A stretch of DNA of 64,000 nucleotides from Streptomyces aurantiacus (GCF_027107535.1 NZ_CP114282.1:124001-188000); one strand, 5' to 3'; counted from the stretch's first letter, positions 1 to 8,883 are shown. Numbers and translations: made by a program. The notes: a model not told the origin generated them from the sequence alone.

Positions 1-651
1 CAGGTACGACTTGAACATCGGCGCCACCGGAACGTACTTGACTCTGAAACCGATATCTCGGACCGAGCCGTTGGCGCGCAGGTTCTGGAGGGTGTCCTCC
101 ACAGAGGACAAGCATCGGGCAGAGATCTTCCGCAAGCGCTGCACCACGCGCGCGTCACCAGGGTCACCATCGTTGCGCGGGAAGGGGAGCAGCAAGTCCT
201 CGGTGGGCAGCATGATGCGCAGCTTGATCTTTCCTGGGCCCTGAGTCGCCCCTGTCAGGATGCGCTCCGCCTGAAGACGAAGATGGATGTCGAGCGACTC
301 GGACGTGAGGCAGTAGACGTCAAGTTGGACTTCGTTTTGCTGCAGGGCTTGTTCGACGAACCATCCGAGCTCCGCAGTTCGCATGCGAGAGATACCGCCG
401 GTGGCGGACGCAGCCGGGGCCTTCCTGATCACGCGCGAACCGCTGCCTTGTCGTGACTCGATCCAGCCCTCCTCTACGAGCTGTCCGAGAGCTTTCTGCA
501 CGGTGGCCCGAGAGACCCCTAGGTCCTCGGCAAGATCGCGTTGTGTCGGCAGATTGCTGTTGAATGGGTACGCCTTGGCAAGCAGGCGGGCACGCAGTTC
601 CGTCAGCACGTACTGGCTTGCTCCGCGGCCACCGCTCGGTCCGTCACTCAC
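1..651 (-). CDS. GntR-family transcriptional regulator (3' end outside window)
   Basis: The reverse strand encodes a protein starting at the GTG at 651 and still open at base 1. Residues of about 20-75 form a GntR winged helix: an N-terminal helix, then PTQRDLAEDLGVSRATVQKA and LVEEGWIESRQGSGSRV, the family's recognition helix and wing. The remaining ~140 residues are a ligand-sensing part I cannot assign. The divergent gene at 820 is a small membrane protein, and the shared 170-bp spacer holds two copies of GTCCAATTG, plausible operators for this regulator. In Streptomyces plasmids GntR proteins of this kind often silence transfer or kil functions, but the target here is unknown. The start was chosen because an upstream ATG in another frame is followed directly by a stop. 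Confidence 0.75.
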   Translation of the reverse strand, partial: MSDGPSGGRGASQYVLTELRARLLAKAYPFNSNLPTQRDLAEDLGVSRATVQKALGQLVEEGWIESRQGSGSRVIRKAPAASATGGISRMRTAELGWFVEQALQQNEVQLDVYCLTSESLDIHLRLQAERILTGATQGPGKIKLRIMLPTEDLLLPFPRNDGDPGDARVVQRLRKISARCLSSVEDTLQNLRANGSVRDIGFRVKYVPVAPMFKSYL

Positions 652-706
652 ATACCGACCGTATCGCACGGGACCAGCAAGGGCACCAATTTGCGCCAGT
701 CTGTTG

Positions 707-777
707 GTCCAATTGACCTGCGAGTTACAGGATCAAGCTGGGCGGGGATACCGACAGGGAGCAATACAGTCCAATTG
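707..777. promoter_or_regulatory. Paired operator-like repeats between divergent genes
   Basis: GTCCAATTG occurs at 707-715 and again at 769-777, 62 bp apart (close to six helical turns). The first lies in TTGGTCCAATTGACC, nearly palindromic, and the second contains the palindrome CCAATTGG. They sit between the GntR regulator and the small membrane gene, where an autoregulating repressor would be expected to bind. That is positional inference only. Confidence 0.4.
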
Positions 778-819
778 GCATAGTGGTAGCCAAATTTACC
801 GAAGTGGACGGTGGTATGT

Positions 820-1056
820 ATGGTCCTCTGGGAATTAGTGTGGAACTTTGCCGTCTCGAGGCAGGGTGAATCATGGTACGGAGTCGTGAGCCTTGCACTC
901 GAGGCATTGGTACTCACACTGATCGCGCTGTGTCACAAGGAGACTCGCGAACGTCTGATGACGAGGTTCCGGCAGATGCTGGAAGCCTTGCTCTCGGTCC
1001 TCTGGTGGGGGGTCCTGCTCTTCCTACTGGTGGCGGCATTCAGGGCTGGTATGTGA
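820..1056 (+). CDS. Small membrane protein, two predicted TM helices
   Basis: A 78-residue protein. I chose the ATG at 820 (MVLWELVW) over the GTG at 811 because AGTGGACGGTGG lies just upstream as a possible ribosome site. Hydrophobic segments at about 20-38 (YGVVSLALEALVLTLIAL) and 53-74 (LEALLSVLWWGVLLFLLVAAF) are separated by a charged loop, KETRERLMTRFRQ, so it is probably a two-pass membrane protein. It is divergent from the GntR regulator and probably controlled by it. Its end overlaps the end of the convergent HAD gene by 17 bp. I do not recognise a named family. Confidence 0.55.
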   Translation: MVLWELVWNFAVSRQGESWYGVVSLALEALVLTLIALCHKETRERLMTRFRQMLEALLSVLWWGVLLFLLVAAFRAGM

Positions 1057-1780
1057 GCGCGTCACAGACCTCTTTCAGAGAGCGCACGATGCATGACGCT
1101 TCCACGCCTGCCTGCCGGAGAGCGTCAGCCTTCAGTGCGTCGTCCGCGTAGCCCATAAAGCGCACGTCAGCTGCCTGCGCCGCCGCGTAGTCCGTTGGTG
1201 CGTCACCGAGCATCAACGTCTCAAAGGGGGCGGCCCTCATTGCGTTGAGTGCCTGCAGCAGGGAGTGCGGATGAGGCTTCATCAGGCTGAGGTCGCGTGT
1301 GCGCCCGTAGACATGAGGGAAGTGACTGGCAACGCCCTGGCTGCTGAGATAGGCGGTAGCTGCCCGAGCTGAGTTGTTGGTGACGAGGGCGAACCGGGCG
1401 CCCTGATCCGACCATGCCTTGATGAGGTCCGACGCGTGGGGTGTCGGAAGGGCACGGCGTACAGCCAGCAGTTCCTGTTCGGTGAGCCAGTCCTCCCATT
1501 TCGCGACCTGCCTGCTGCCGGGATGTCGTCGGCTGATGCCGACCAGCATGGCGTGCGGATCTTTAAGCAGACGTTCCTCCATCGTCAGTAGTTCGGGCTG
1601 GCGGCCCTCTTCGATGGAAGCGACCAGTTCATGAGCCACTTTGCCCGCGGGGTGCCCTGCGAACAGTTGGCACATCGGACCGTCAAGATCCCACAGGACG
1701 TAACGAACTGGTGAGATCAGCTTCCGTATGCCCTCCGGCGAGGCTGCTCCTGGTTCGATCGGCGTTGTATTGGCGGTCAC
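1040..1780 (-). CDS. HAD-superfamily hydrolase (phosphatase-like)
   Basis: All four HAD motifs are present in order: motif I VLWDLDGPM (nucleophile and acid/base aspartates), motif II VTNNS, motif III lysine in MKPHPHS, and motif IV MLGDAPTD. A helical cap lies between motifs I and II. The protein is about 246 residues when started at GTG 1780 (VTANTTPIEPG). The frame stays open upstream to 1936, but that stretch overlaps a remnant on the other strand and looks non-coding. The substrate cannot be told from sequence; phosphoglycolate- or pyrophosphatase-like HADs have this size. It stands alone on this strand and converges on the small membrane gene. Confidence 0.8.
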   Translation of the reverse strand: MTANTTPIEPGAASPEGIRKLISPVRYVLWDLDGPMCQLFAGHPAGKVAHELVASIEEGRQPELLTMEERLLKDPHAMLVGISRRHPGSRQVAKWEDWLTEQELLAVRRALPTPHASDLIKAWSDQGARFALVTNNSARAATAYLSSQGVASHFPHVYGRTRDLSLMKPHPHSLLQALNAMRAAPFETLMLGDAPTDYAAAQAADVRFMGYADDALKADALRQAGVEASCIVRSLKEVCDALTYQP

Positions 1781-1859
1781 AAGGAGAGTGTCAGGTCCCT
1801 GGCGAAGGTTTCCCAGAGGGCCACAACGCTGCCGCCCTGTTGGAAGTTCTCTCGTCTGA

Positions 1860-2159
1860 GAGCCCGCGCTGCTCGGCACGGCCGTCCGTGCCGCTGCTGG
1901 ACAGCCGGACCGCGGATCTGCCGACGACCATCTCAAGCGTGCGCACGCCGCTGCCTACGCCCTGCACCCCGAGCCGGGCCACGCCTACAACGATGCGGTC
2001 AAGGCCGTCGAGCGTGTCGCGCACGCCACCGTGGAGGCGAACAACACGATGGCCACGCTCGGTACGATGCTGCGCGTCCTGCGCCAGTCCCCCGGTCAGT
2101 GGGACGTTGCTCTTCCGGGGAGACCGGCGCTGCGGGAGAAGAGGCGGTCCGGTCGCTGA
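1860..2159 (+). pseudogene. 3' remnant of an Abi-like hypothetical gene
   Basis: An open frame from a stop at 1857 to TGA at 2157 encodes a ~99-residue tail with AYNDAVKAVERVAH, followed by NNTMATLGTML and a C-terminal WDVALPG. This helix plus ATLG pattern resembles the C-terminal part of HEPN/abortive-infection-like hypothetical proteins of actinobacteria. No plausible start or N-terminal half exists upstream, so it reads as a truncated gene fragment. The family assignment is from memory of the motif pattern and is tentative. Confidence 0.4.
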
Positions 2160-2175
2160 TCTCCCTGCTGCACTC

Positions 2176-2859
2176 TCAGGACAGAGCCGAGGGACGATGC
2201 GGCGGCGGCACCGCCCGCAGCAGCTCCCACAGCGGCTGTGACCCCGCCGCCCACATCGCGAGCAGGCGTCGGTCCACCAGGTGCAGTCGCTGCGTCTCCG
2301 CGAAGGTCACGCCCGGCTTCGTGACCCGCCCGTTCGTCACCAGCACCACCACATCCGCGCCGTGGACCGGACGAGCCGTCCCGTTGAGTACCTGCAGATC
2401 CGGAGTCCCCACCGCCGAGCCGCGGTCCCCGCCACGACGGTGCTTGCACTGGATCACCCAGCGCCGCCCGAACGGGTCCGTCGCCTTCACATCCGCGCCC
2501 AGATCGCCGCCCCCGCCGACCCGGACCGCGTCCCGGCAGCCGTCCCGGCGCATCAGCTCCCGCACCGCATGCTCGAACTCCCTGTGGTGCAGGGCATCCA
2601 GCTGCGGCAGCGCATAGCGCAGAGCACGCGCTTGCACCTGCTCCCACCGCGCCCGCTGCTGACGCTGATACACCCAGCCGGCGCCCGCCAGGCCCGCGAG
2701 CACCACCACAGCGATGAGCACCCACCAGTGGGCCAGCAGCCAGTTGACCACCGTCACGAACAGCCCGATGACGATGACTGCCCCGCCCAGGGCCATCAGG
2801 AGCTGTTCGTTCGCGTGCTGCTGACGCTTGCCCCTTCGCCGGGTCCGCCGCCGCGTCAC
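2176..2859 (-). CDS. Membrane-anchored Mrr-like restriction endonuclease
   Basis: A ~227-residue protein started at GTG 2859, which overlaps the stop of the upstream gene as GTGA. An arginine-rich start is followed by two hydrophobic segments at about 22-42 and 46-65, then an Mrr-type PD-(D/E)xK domain: LDALHHREFEHAVRELMRRD, DLGADVKATDPFG and the catalytic QCKHR. The C-terminal part contains VLVTNGRVTKPGV, typical of Mrr_cat domains. Mrr-type enzymes cut (often modified) DNA; versions with two TM helices are common in Streptomyces and may act at the membrane on incoming DNA. It is coupled to the small membrane gene upstream. Confidence 0.8.
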   Translation of the reverse strand: MTRRRTRRRGKRQQHANEQLLMALGGAVIVIGLFVTVVNWLLAHWWVLIAVVVLAGLAGAGWVYQRQQRARWEQVQARALRYALPQLDALHHREFEHAVRELMRRDGCRDAVRVGGGGDLGADVKATDPFGRRWVIQCKHRRGGDRGSAVGTPDLQVLNGTARPVHGADVVVLVTNGRVTKPGVTFAETQRLHLVDRRLLAMWAAGSQPLWELLRAVPPPHRPSALS

Positions 2860-3146
2860 CGGGCACCGCCAGATGCCCACGGAATCGGATACGACACAGT
2901 GGACTGGGGCCGCTTCACCTTCGTCGTACTGGTCTCGAACTTGATCGGATACTGCGCCGTCGTAAGCGGACGAGGGGACTCGCCGTCGCGCCGGCTCGAC
3001 CCGGCACCCCCGCCGTTGCCCATGCCGACGACAGCCAGCCCGACCACGGCTAATATCGCCACGTCCCGGCGCGCTCCCGGAGCCCAGCGGGAGTACCCGC
3101 GAACCGGCGTCCCGTCAGAGCGCACATACGGTTTGACCCAAGGCAC
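2856..3146 (-). CDS. Small membrane protein coupled to the Mrr nuclease
   Basis: A 96-residue protein started at GTG 3146, preceded by the strong ribosome site GAGGGGGAGA. The N-terminus WVKPYVRSDGTPVRGYSR is a pattern seen in many small Streptomyces proteins. One hydrophobic segment (DVAILAVVGLAVVGMG) follows, then a polar tail. Its stop overlaps the start of the Mrr-like gene, so the two are probably co-translated. No function known. Confidence 0.6.
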   Translation of the reverse strand: MPWVKPYVRSDGTPVRGYSRWAPGARRDVAILAVVGLAVVGMGNGGGAGSSRRDGESPRPLTTAQYPIKFETSTTKVKRPQSTVSYPIPWASGGAR

Positions 3147-3272
3147 CGTTTCTCCCCCTCGTCGTGTGTCCCCGCACAACTGCCCATCGTTGCAGCGGCC
3201 ACTGACACTGGGTTAGAGAAGCATCACCCCGTGTGATCACGCTAGGCTCGAACAGGCCAGGCCAGAACCCTT

Positions 3273-3485
3273 GTGAGGCTCTGCCCCACACCCCAGCCAC
3301 CCGCGCTCGAAGAGCTCGGCCGCGCGGTGCGCACGATCTTCGCGTGCGACTACCTTGCCGGCCCCGGCCTGCGGCGCGAGAGCCACGGCGGCCTCCAAGG
3401 TCGTGGAGAACTGGAACAGCGCGAACACCGTGCTCCACTGAGGCAAGGACGGCGCCCTGACCGGCTCGGACAAGGACAAGCGGTG
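3273..3485 (+). pseudogene. Remnant of a Tn3-family transposase
   Basis: A first frame reads [20 protein letters not shown], a sequence typical of the C-terminal part of Tn3-family TnpA. After a one-base shift a second frame reads [13 protein letters not shown], a stop, then [11 protein letters not shown], which is the normal continuation of the same transposase. The match therefore carries a frameshift and a nonsense codon and is cut at both ends. It is a dead fragment of about 70 codons. Confidence 0.7.
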
Positions 3486-4477
3486 ACCATAAGGGAAAGC
3501 GGCAGGGCCGTACAGCGGGAATCGTGACAGGAGTGAAGGTGAGAGTGTTTTCCCTTCTCTCACCTGCAGGGACCGCTCCCAGAGATCTCCTGCAGGTCGC
3601 AGCTCACCTGCAGGTCACCGAAGCCCCAGACCGTCAGGGCAGAAGCCGTGACGGGGTGTGAGGTTGCGACAGCATCGGGGAAGTGGTCGGGCTGCGTGGT
3701 ACCAGGGGCCTTCGCCGGCCCCTGGACCCCGCTGCCCCGTCACTTCCCGGCGCGAAACGGTTTCAGAGTGGCGCAGGCCCGTCCGCGCCGGGAAGCAACA
3801 GGGATGTGTGCAGGTGACCGGCCGACTTGCCAAAGGGAGCCGTCATCGTTGAGTCCGAGCACTCACGTCAGCCGGAGTGCACATGCCGGGCTTGGTGTTC
3901 GGTGTGTGGTCTTGGTTCAGCCGGAGTAAACACTGGTACAGGCCACGAGCCGGGACGTAATCGCTTCAGTAACCGCTGCATGCTCCGGCGACACCGGGTT
4001 GCGCCCTCACCCTTAGGTAAGAGAGCGCACCTGTCAGAAGCCCTCTGACCTGCTGAAATGCACGGGCTGATCAAGATCCGGGGGACTGGCTGGCAGTTCG
4101 GGCCGCCGCAGAGAGCGATTCCCTGATCTGCCTGCCCGGTTTCCCTGGCAGTGTCACGCCGGTTCACAGATCTGGCATCGCGCTTCATAGAGCTGGGAGC
4201 AGGCTCGAAGGAACTGGGCACCACTGCTGTCAGAGCTGCTACCCAGGTTCCAGGGTCTGGGTAGGCGTTCCTGGAACCGCTGTTCATTGACGTGAGGTGC
4301 ATATCTGAGAGCTGGGACGGACCCCGCCGGACCGGCCGCCAGTCGGGGAAGGAGCGGGACGACACGACTCCCAGGCAGGATCAATTGACCTTGTGCTCAT
4401 GTACGTTAAGTTCATCTGGGCGGCCTGGCGGTCGCCCCTCATGAACCATCCGTCAATGCCCAGGCACGGAGGGCCCG
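3486..4477. other. Repeat-rich non-coding region, candidate replication origin
   Basis: About 990 bp without a convincing gene, directly upstream of two coupled winged-helix genes. It holds copies of the palindrome ACCTGCAGGT or close variants at 3561-3570, 3588-3597, 3605-3615 and 3809-3819. It also holds a hairpin CCAGGGGCC/GGCCCCTGG at 3702-3725, a 12-bp inverted repeat CTTCCCGGCGCG (3743-3754) with its partner at 3784-3795, and interlocked inverted repeats TACCCAG/CTGGGTA (4240-4263) and GGTTCCAGG/CCTGGAACC (4246-4278). CAGCCGGAGT is repeated near 3870 and 3919. This density of repeats next to rep-like genes suggests an origin; that is inference. Confidence 0.45.
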
Positions 4478-4930
4478 TTGGGAGCAGTACGCAGACTGGT
4501 CGACGCCGATACAGGTGAGCCGGTCCCCTATGCGCCGTACGCCTTCTCCGGCAGGCACACGCAGGTCGACAAAACGCGCGTCGCGGCCATCACGGAATCC
4601 AAGGCGTTCACGCCCAGCCAGAAGTTCCTCGTCCTGTGGTGGATCGGGGTCTCGCCCGAAGGCTTGGAACCGCTCCGGGCCACTGGAGCGGACATCGCCC
4701 GACAGGTAGGGATGTCAACCGACGCTGTCGGAAAAATCAACAGGAAGCTGGCCAAACACCGCATCCTGATTGTCCGAGGGCGCATCGGCAACTACAACTT
4801 CTACCGAATCAGCCCCTACATCGCCTTCCACGGCACGGGGCTTGAGCAGCGGGAAGCAGTGAAGACGTGCAACCCGCCCGACATCCCCGGATTGGTCGAC
4901 AAGACCCCAGCGCTGTGGGAGGCCCAGTGA
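4478..4930 (+). CDS. Winged-helix protein, candidate plasmid replication initiator I
   Basis: A 150-residue protein starting at TTG 4478 with GGAGG seven bases upstream. Residues of about 40-110 form a winged helix-turn-helix: a first helix in SQKFLVLWWIG, then ADIARQVGMSTDAVGKINRKLAK and the wing RILIVRGRIGNYNFYRISP. It lies just after a repeat-rich non-coding region and overlaps the next gene by four bases. Two small consecutive DNA-binding proteins downstream of a long non-coding repeat region match the general plan of the Streptomyces SCP2 replicon (RepI/RepII). I infer a replication role by that analogy, not by homology I can show. A plain transcription regulator is the alternative. Confidence 0.5.
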   Translation: MGAVRRLVDADTGEPVPYAPYAFSGRHTQVDKTRVAAITESKAFTPSQKFLVLWWIGVSPEGLEPLRATGADIARQVGMSTDAVGKINRKLAKHRILIVRGRIGNYNFYRISPYIAFHGTGLEQREAVKTCNPPDIPGLVDKTPALWEAQ

Positions 4931-5238
4931 CCAACGCCGACAAGCAGACGAACCTTGAGCTGCTCGAGGCCACGGCCGGCATGACCGCCAACCAGCGCCT
5001 CGTGGTCATGCTGTACGCCCTGCACCCGACGGACCGCTCCGGTGCGGTACTCGAGACTGCAGCCAAGCTGGCCAAGCTCGTAGGCATGGCGCCCACCGTC
5101 TTTTCGCGCACTCGTAAGCAGGTCATCGAAGCCGGCTGGCTTCAGGAGACCGAGAGACTCGGGCACATCAAGTACTACCGGATCGACCCCAAGCGACTGG
5201 GTGAATGCGTCGTCGTGCCCCTCCGTCGCGCAACCTGA
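4927..5238 (+). CDS. Winged-helix protein, candidate replication protein II
   Basis: A 103-residue protein starting at GTG 4927, overlapping the stop of the gene before it as GTGA, so translation is probably coupled. It repeats the same fold in short form: TANQRLVVMLYALHP, then AAKLAKLVGMAPTVFSRTRK and the wing AGWLQETERLGHIKYYRI. The likeness between the two neighbours suggests an old duplication or a heteromeric DNA-binding pair. A strong hairpin at 5251-5287 follows and could end the transcript. Confidence 0.5.
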   Translation: MTNADKQTNLELLEATAGMTANQRLVVMLYALHPTDRSGAVLETAAKLAKLVGMAPTVFSRTRKQVIEAGWLQETERLGHIKYYRIDPKRLGECVVVPLRRAT

Positions 5239-5250
5239 TGCGTCCCGCAG

Positions 5251-5287
5251 ACCGCTTCTCATGCACGCCACGTGCATGAGAAGCGGT
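5251..5287 (+). terminator. Perfect 16-bp hairpin after the rep-like pair
   Basis: ACCGCTTCTCATGCAC (5251-5266) pairs exactly with GTGCATGAGAAGCGGT (5272-5287) around a 5-nt loop. It lies 12 bp after the second winged-helix gene. No long T-run follows, so it is a likely but not certain terminator. The next 230 bp up to the TPR gene hold no gene I can support. Confidence 0.55.
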
Positions 5288-5523
5288 TGTGAGGACGCCC
5301 TTGATGGCACCAGCGCAATCTGCCCCCACCGCCAGCAAGTCTGACGGCATCCGCCGCCCTGGGGCGGACCCGGCGCATGGCGACGGGCTGGGCGTGTCCA
5401 CCACGCAGTTCACCGTGCGCGAGGGTCGTATCGAGGTAGGCGAGCCTCCCGGTCGATGGCCTTCCCACTCTGAAAAAGTATGCGAAAAGGCATATATTAC
5501 GCATCAGGAGCACTAGTCTCGGT

Positions 5524-8500
5524 TTATGCGTAGGAATCTGATCCACCTGCGACATCGTCCTGCAGCCGGGTCAGTGTCTTAAGGGAATGGTCAAGATCTC
5601 TTTGGCGGACGTCGGACTGTGTCTGGGCCAGTTCTCGGCGGATGTTCACGGCTTCGGTGACCGCAACAAGCGCTTCCTCCCGCCGCCCCAGACTCCCCAG
5701 ATGAACGGAGAGGTTGTTCAGGCTCGTGGCGAGGTTGGGGCGGTGAGCGTCGGGTTGTGTTCGTGTGAGCTCCCGGTAGACCTCTACAGCCTCGGTGACC
5801 GCAGTGAGCGCCTCCTCCGGCTGGCTTGCGTTCCTCAACTGAACGAAGAGGTTGTTCAGGCTCATGGCGAGGTAGGGGCGAAAGGCGTCGGGTTGGGTTT
5901 GGGCCAGTTCTCGGCGGATGCTCACGGCTTCGGTGATCACCACAAGTGCTTCTTCCTGCCGCCCCAGACCCCCCAGATGAACAGAGAGGTTGTTCAGGCT
6001 TCCGGCGAGGCGGGGGCGGTGGGTATCCGGTTGTGTTCGTGCGAGCTCTCGGTAGACCTCTACGGCTTCGGTGACCGCGGCGAGTGCTTCGTCCTGTTGT
6101 CCCAGTTCGCCTAGCCGGTTGGAGAGGTTGTTCAGGCTTGCGGCGAGGTCGGGGCGATAGGCGTCCGGTTGGGTTTGGGCCAGTTCTCGGCGGATGTTCA
6201 CGGCTTCGGTGACTGGGGCGAGTGCTTCGTCCTGCCGTCCCAGTTCGCTCAGCCGGTTGGAGAGGTTGTTCAGGCTCGTGGCGAGGTCGGGGCGATAGGC
6301 GTCGGGTTGGGTTTGGGCCAGTTCCCGGTAGACCTTTACGGCTTCGGTGACTGGGGCGAGTGCTTCGTCCTGTCGTCCCAGATCGCTCAGCCGGTTGGAG
6401 AGGACATTCAGGCTTGCGGCGAGGCCGGGGCGGTGGGCGTCGGGTTGGGTTTGGGCCAGTTCCCGGTAGACCTTTACGGCTTCGGTGACTGGGGCGAGTG
6501 CTTCGTCCTGTCGTCCCAGATCGCTCAGCCGGTTGGAGAGGACATTCAGGCTTGCGGCGAGGCCGGGGCGGTGGGCGTCGGGTTGGGTTTGGGCCAGTTC
6601 TCGGCGGATGTTCACGGCTTCGGTGACCGCAACGAGCGCTTCCTCCCGCTGCTCCAGATTCCCCAGCCGAATGGCGAGATTGGTCAGGCTCGTGGCGTAG
6701 CCAGGCAGATGGGCGAGATCGTTCTCGACGAGCGTGCGATGGCGGTCAGTAATGAACTGGGTGAGTTTGGCGGCCCAAGGAGCGAGGTTGTGACTGGTAC
6801 GGGGCAGCTCATTTCCCAAATGCATCAAGTCTGAGATCTGAACGTCTGGGCGATCGGTGATCTGGTGCAGTGCGTTGAGGAGGGGCTGGGGTGTTTCGGT
6901 CTGGGTGGCCACACGAATGGCCGGGACAGCGAGTGTGGTGGCGTGGCGCGTACACAGGACGGTGAGGTGCTGACCAAGGTCGGGCTGGAGGACGGAGTGG
7001 CTGGCCGCTCGGGTGTAGATGGTCAGGAGCTGGGTGGCTTGGTGGGCGGTGGCGCCGATGATGAGGCGGTCGACGAGGTCAGGGTCGGTTTGCAGGTGCC
7101 GACCGATGAATCGTTCGGTCAGGCGGTCGGGCTGCAGAGTGTCCCAGGGCCGGGTGTCGGTGATGGGTGGGTAGAGGGTAGCGATCCAGTCGCGGACGGC
7201 GCGGCGTCGGTCCTCGGGTTGGTCGGCGAGGCCAGGGACACGGTCCAAAAGCTCGTCGGCCTGGCTGCGGTCTTCTGCTCCGAGAAGGAAGGCAGCTGCC
7301 AGCGCGTCGGTGAGAGTTCCCATGGTCAGTGCCGGATACAGCCCGTGGGTTGCGGCGGCGGTGTTGGCCCAGTAGCGGCGTTCATGGGCTAGTAGTCGGT
7401 CTTCAACGCCCGATGCCTCTGCAGCTTTTGCCCCGCCTTCGACTGGTGCGTGATTGTCGGTTTGCGGCTGGTCGAGAAGATCAGCGAGGGCGGTCATGTG
7501 GAGGCTGAGGGCCGTCTCCAGGCCCAGCCTGGTCTTTGCGGGGGTGATGTGGGTGAGGCGGTCGGCAAGAGCGGGCCAGTCATGGTGTTGCCAGCCGCGT
7601 ACTTGCGGCAGATGGCGGGCGTAAGCGTGCAGGGCCTCCAAGTAGGCCTTGCTGCGGGAGACTTCCGGTTCGAGTCCGAGTGCGGGAAGTTCGATGACGC
7701 CTGCACCGTCCAGCAGGTCCTCTGCGATGGAGGTGCTGGCTTGCAGGGTCTGCCACCAGTCGCCAGCGGTCCGGGCCAGCAGCAGCATCTTGAACGGGCT
7801 GCTGCCACTGTGTCGGGCAGCAGCATCCAGGAGCGTGGCCACCTGATCGGGCCGGGTTTCCGCATAGTCGACGACTACCAGGAGGGGGACCGCGGCGCCC
7901 GCCAAGACTTCGAGGGTGTCGGGCGCCGTATCGGGGCGCAGCCACAGCACGGCCCAGCGCTGGACCGTGAGCAGGTCGGCGAAGTGTTGCGCGAGGCGGG
8001 TTTTGCCCTGGCCGCCGGGCCCGTGCAGCAGTAGAGCCCCGAAGCCTGGTTCGCTGGTCCACGCGTCAAGGTACTGCAGGTGTGAGGTGCGGCCGCTGAA
8101 GGGGACGATCTGGCGGCGGGCGCGCAGCAGTGCGGCGGGGGAGCGGACCGGACCGGCGGCGGCGGTGGGTTCGGCCAGGTGCTGCCATTCGACGGGCTCC
8201 AGCAGAGTGTTCACGAAGCCGTGTTTGGCGAGTGCTGCGCGAAAGGTGGGGTCGTGCAGCAGTACGTAGGCGGGCACGGCCTCCAGGTGCCCGTGGCTGC
8301 GGCCGGCCGGGTCGGAGGCGATGACGCCGGCCAACAGGTCTCCGCAGAACAGAGCAGCCCCCGACAGGCCGCCCCACGGCGACTCACCGCCCGGGGCGGA
8401 AGCGGGAGCGTGCTGGTCGAGGTTCATCACGTAGCGGTTGCCGACGTGCCGGTCCCCGGGGTTGAGGGTGCCGGAGGGCTGCAGGGTGTCGGTGGCCCGC

Positions 8501-8835
8501 CCGGGCCGCTGCACAAGATCGGGGATGCCCCAGGCCTCGCCCGCTGTTCCCGGCCGGTTGGTGACCAGGCGACCCCACCGCACCGACGGCCCGGCCGGAG
8601 GCTCCCAGTCCGCGGCGCCGATATGGAGCAGCGCGGCGTCGTCCCGGCCCCCGGGCCTGCCGCGCAAGATGACCGTGCCCGTCCAGCTCTTGGGCCGTCC
8701 GGGGTGAAACAGCGTCACCGTCTTGTCCACGTCGGGTACGACATGAGCCGACGTCAGCACCAGCCGCGGCGCGATCACATACCCGGATCCTGGCCCGTCG
8801 GGGCCCTGTACGGCGACGACACGTCCGCGCTCCAC
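5524..8835 (-). CDS. Trypsin-like protease / STAND-type NTPase / TPR protein (copy 1)
   Basis: A 1103-residue protein (GTG start). Residues 1-205 are a trypsin-like domain with the triad in order: His31 in TSAHVV, Asp65/66 in GGRDDAAL and Ser158 in WGGLSGAALF. A P-loop NTPase follows with Walker A HGPGGQGKT (272-279) and Walker B LLVVVDYAETR (about Asp323). The C-terminus has eight consecutive 46-residue TPR units (ASLNNLSNRLSELGRQDEAL type). Such protease-NTPase-TPR proteins next to a trypco2 protein are known as predicted conflict-system components: the repeats would sense, the NTPase oligomerise, the protease act. It lies 48 bp after its trypco2 partner and has a paralogue at 11346-14567. 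The opposite strand is open through the repeats only because they are repetitive. Confidence 0.85.
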   Translation of the reverse strand: MERGRVVAVQGPDGPGSGYVIAPRLVLTSAHVVPDVDKTVTLFHPGRPKSWTGTVILRGRPGGRDDAALLHIGAADWEPPAGPSVRWGRLVTNRPGTAGEAWGIPDLVQRPGRATDTLQPSGTLNPGDRHVGNRYVMNLDQHAPASAPGGESPWGGLSGAALFCGDLLAGVIASDPAGRSHGHLEAVPAYVLLHDPTFRAALAKHGFVNTLLEPVEWQHLAEPTAAAGPVRSPAALLRARRQIVPFSGRTSHLQYLDAWTSEPGFGALLLHGPGGQGKTRLAQHFADLLTVQRWAVLWLRPDTAPDTLEVLAGAAVPLLVVVDYAETRPDQVATLLDAAARHSGSSPFKMLLLARTAGDWWQTLQASTSIAEDLLDGAGVIELPALGLEPEVSRSKAYLEALHAYARHLPQVRGWQHHDWPALADRLTHITPAKTRLGLETALSLHMTALADLLDQPQTDNHAPVEGGAKAAEASGVEDRLLAHERRYWANTAAATHGLYPALTMGTLTDALAAAFLLGAEDRSQADELLDRVPGLADQPEDRRRAVRDWIATLYPPITDTRPWDTLQPDRLTERFIGRHLQTDPDLVDRLIIGATAHQATQLLTIYTRAASHSVLQPDLGQHLTVLCTRHATTLAVPAIRVATQTETPQPLLNALHQITDRPDVQISDLMHLGNELPRTSHNLAPWAAKLTQFITDRHRTLVENDLAHLPGYATSLTNLAIRLGNLEQREEALVAVTEAVNIRRELAQTQPDAHRPGLAASLNVLSNRLSDLGRQDEALAPVTEAVKVYRELAQTQPDAHRPGLAASLNVLSNRLSDLGRQDEALAPVTEAVKVYRELAQTQPDAYRPDLATSLNNLSNRLSELGRQDEALAPVTEAVNIRRELAQTQPDAYRPDLAASLNNLSNRLGELGQQDEALAAVTEAVEVYRELARTQPDTHRPRLAGSLNNLSVHLGGLGRQEEALVVITEAVSIRRELAQTQPDAFRPYLAMSLNNLFVQLRNASQPEEALTAVTEAVEVYRELTRTQPDAHRPNLATSLNNLSVHLGSLGRREEALVAVTEAVNIRRELAQTQSDVRQRDLDHSLKTLTRLQDDVAGGSDSYA

Positions 8836-8883
8836 CCCACACCCCCGTCCTGTACGAGCTGCTCGGCCGTTGCGTCAGGTGCG

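Noticed and set aside
5587..8034. Several forward frames of 120-220 codons opposite TPR protein copy 1
   Set aside because: Shadows of the reverse-strand gene; no ribosome sites or domains.
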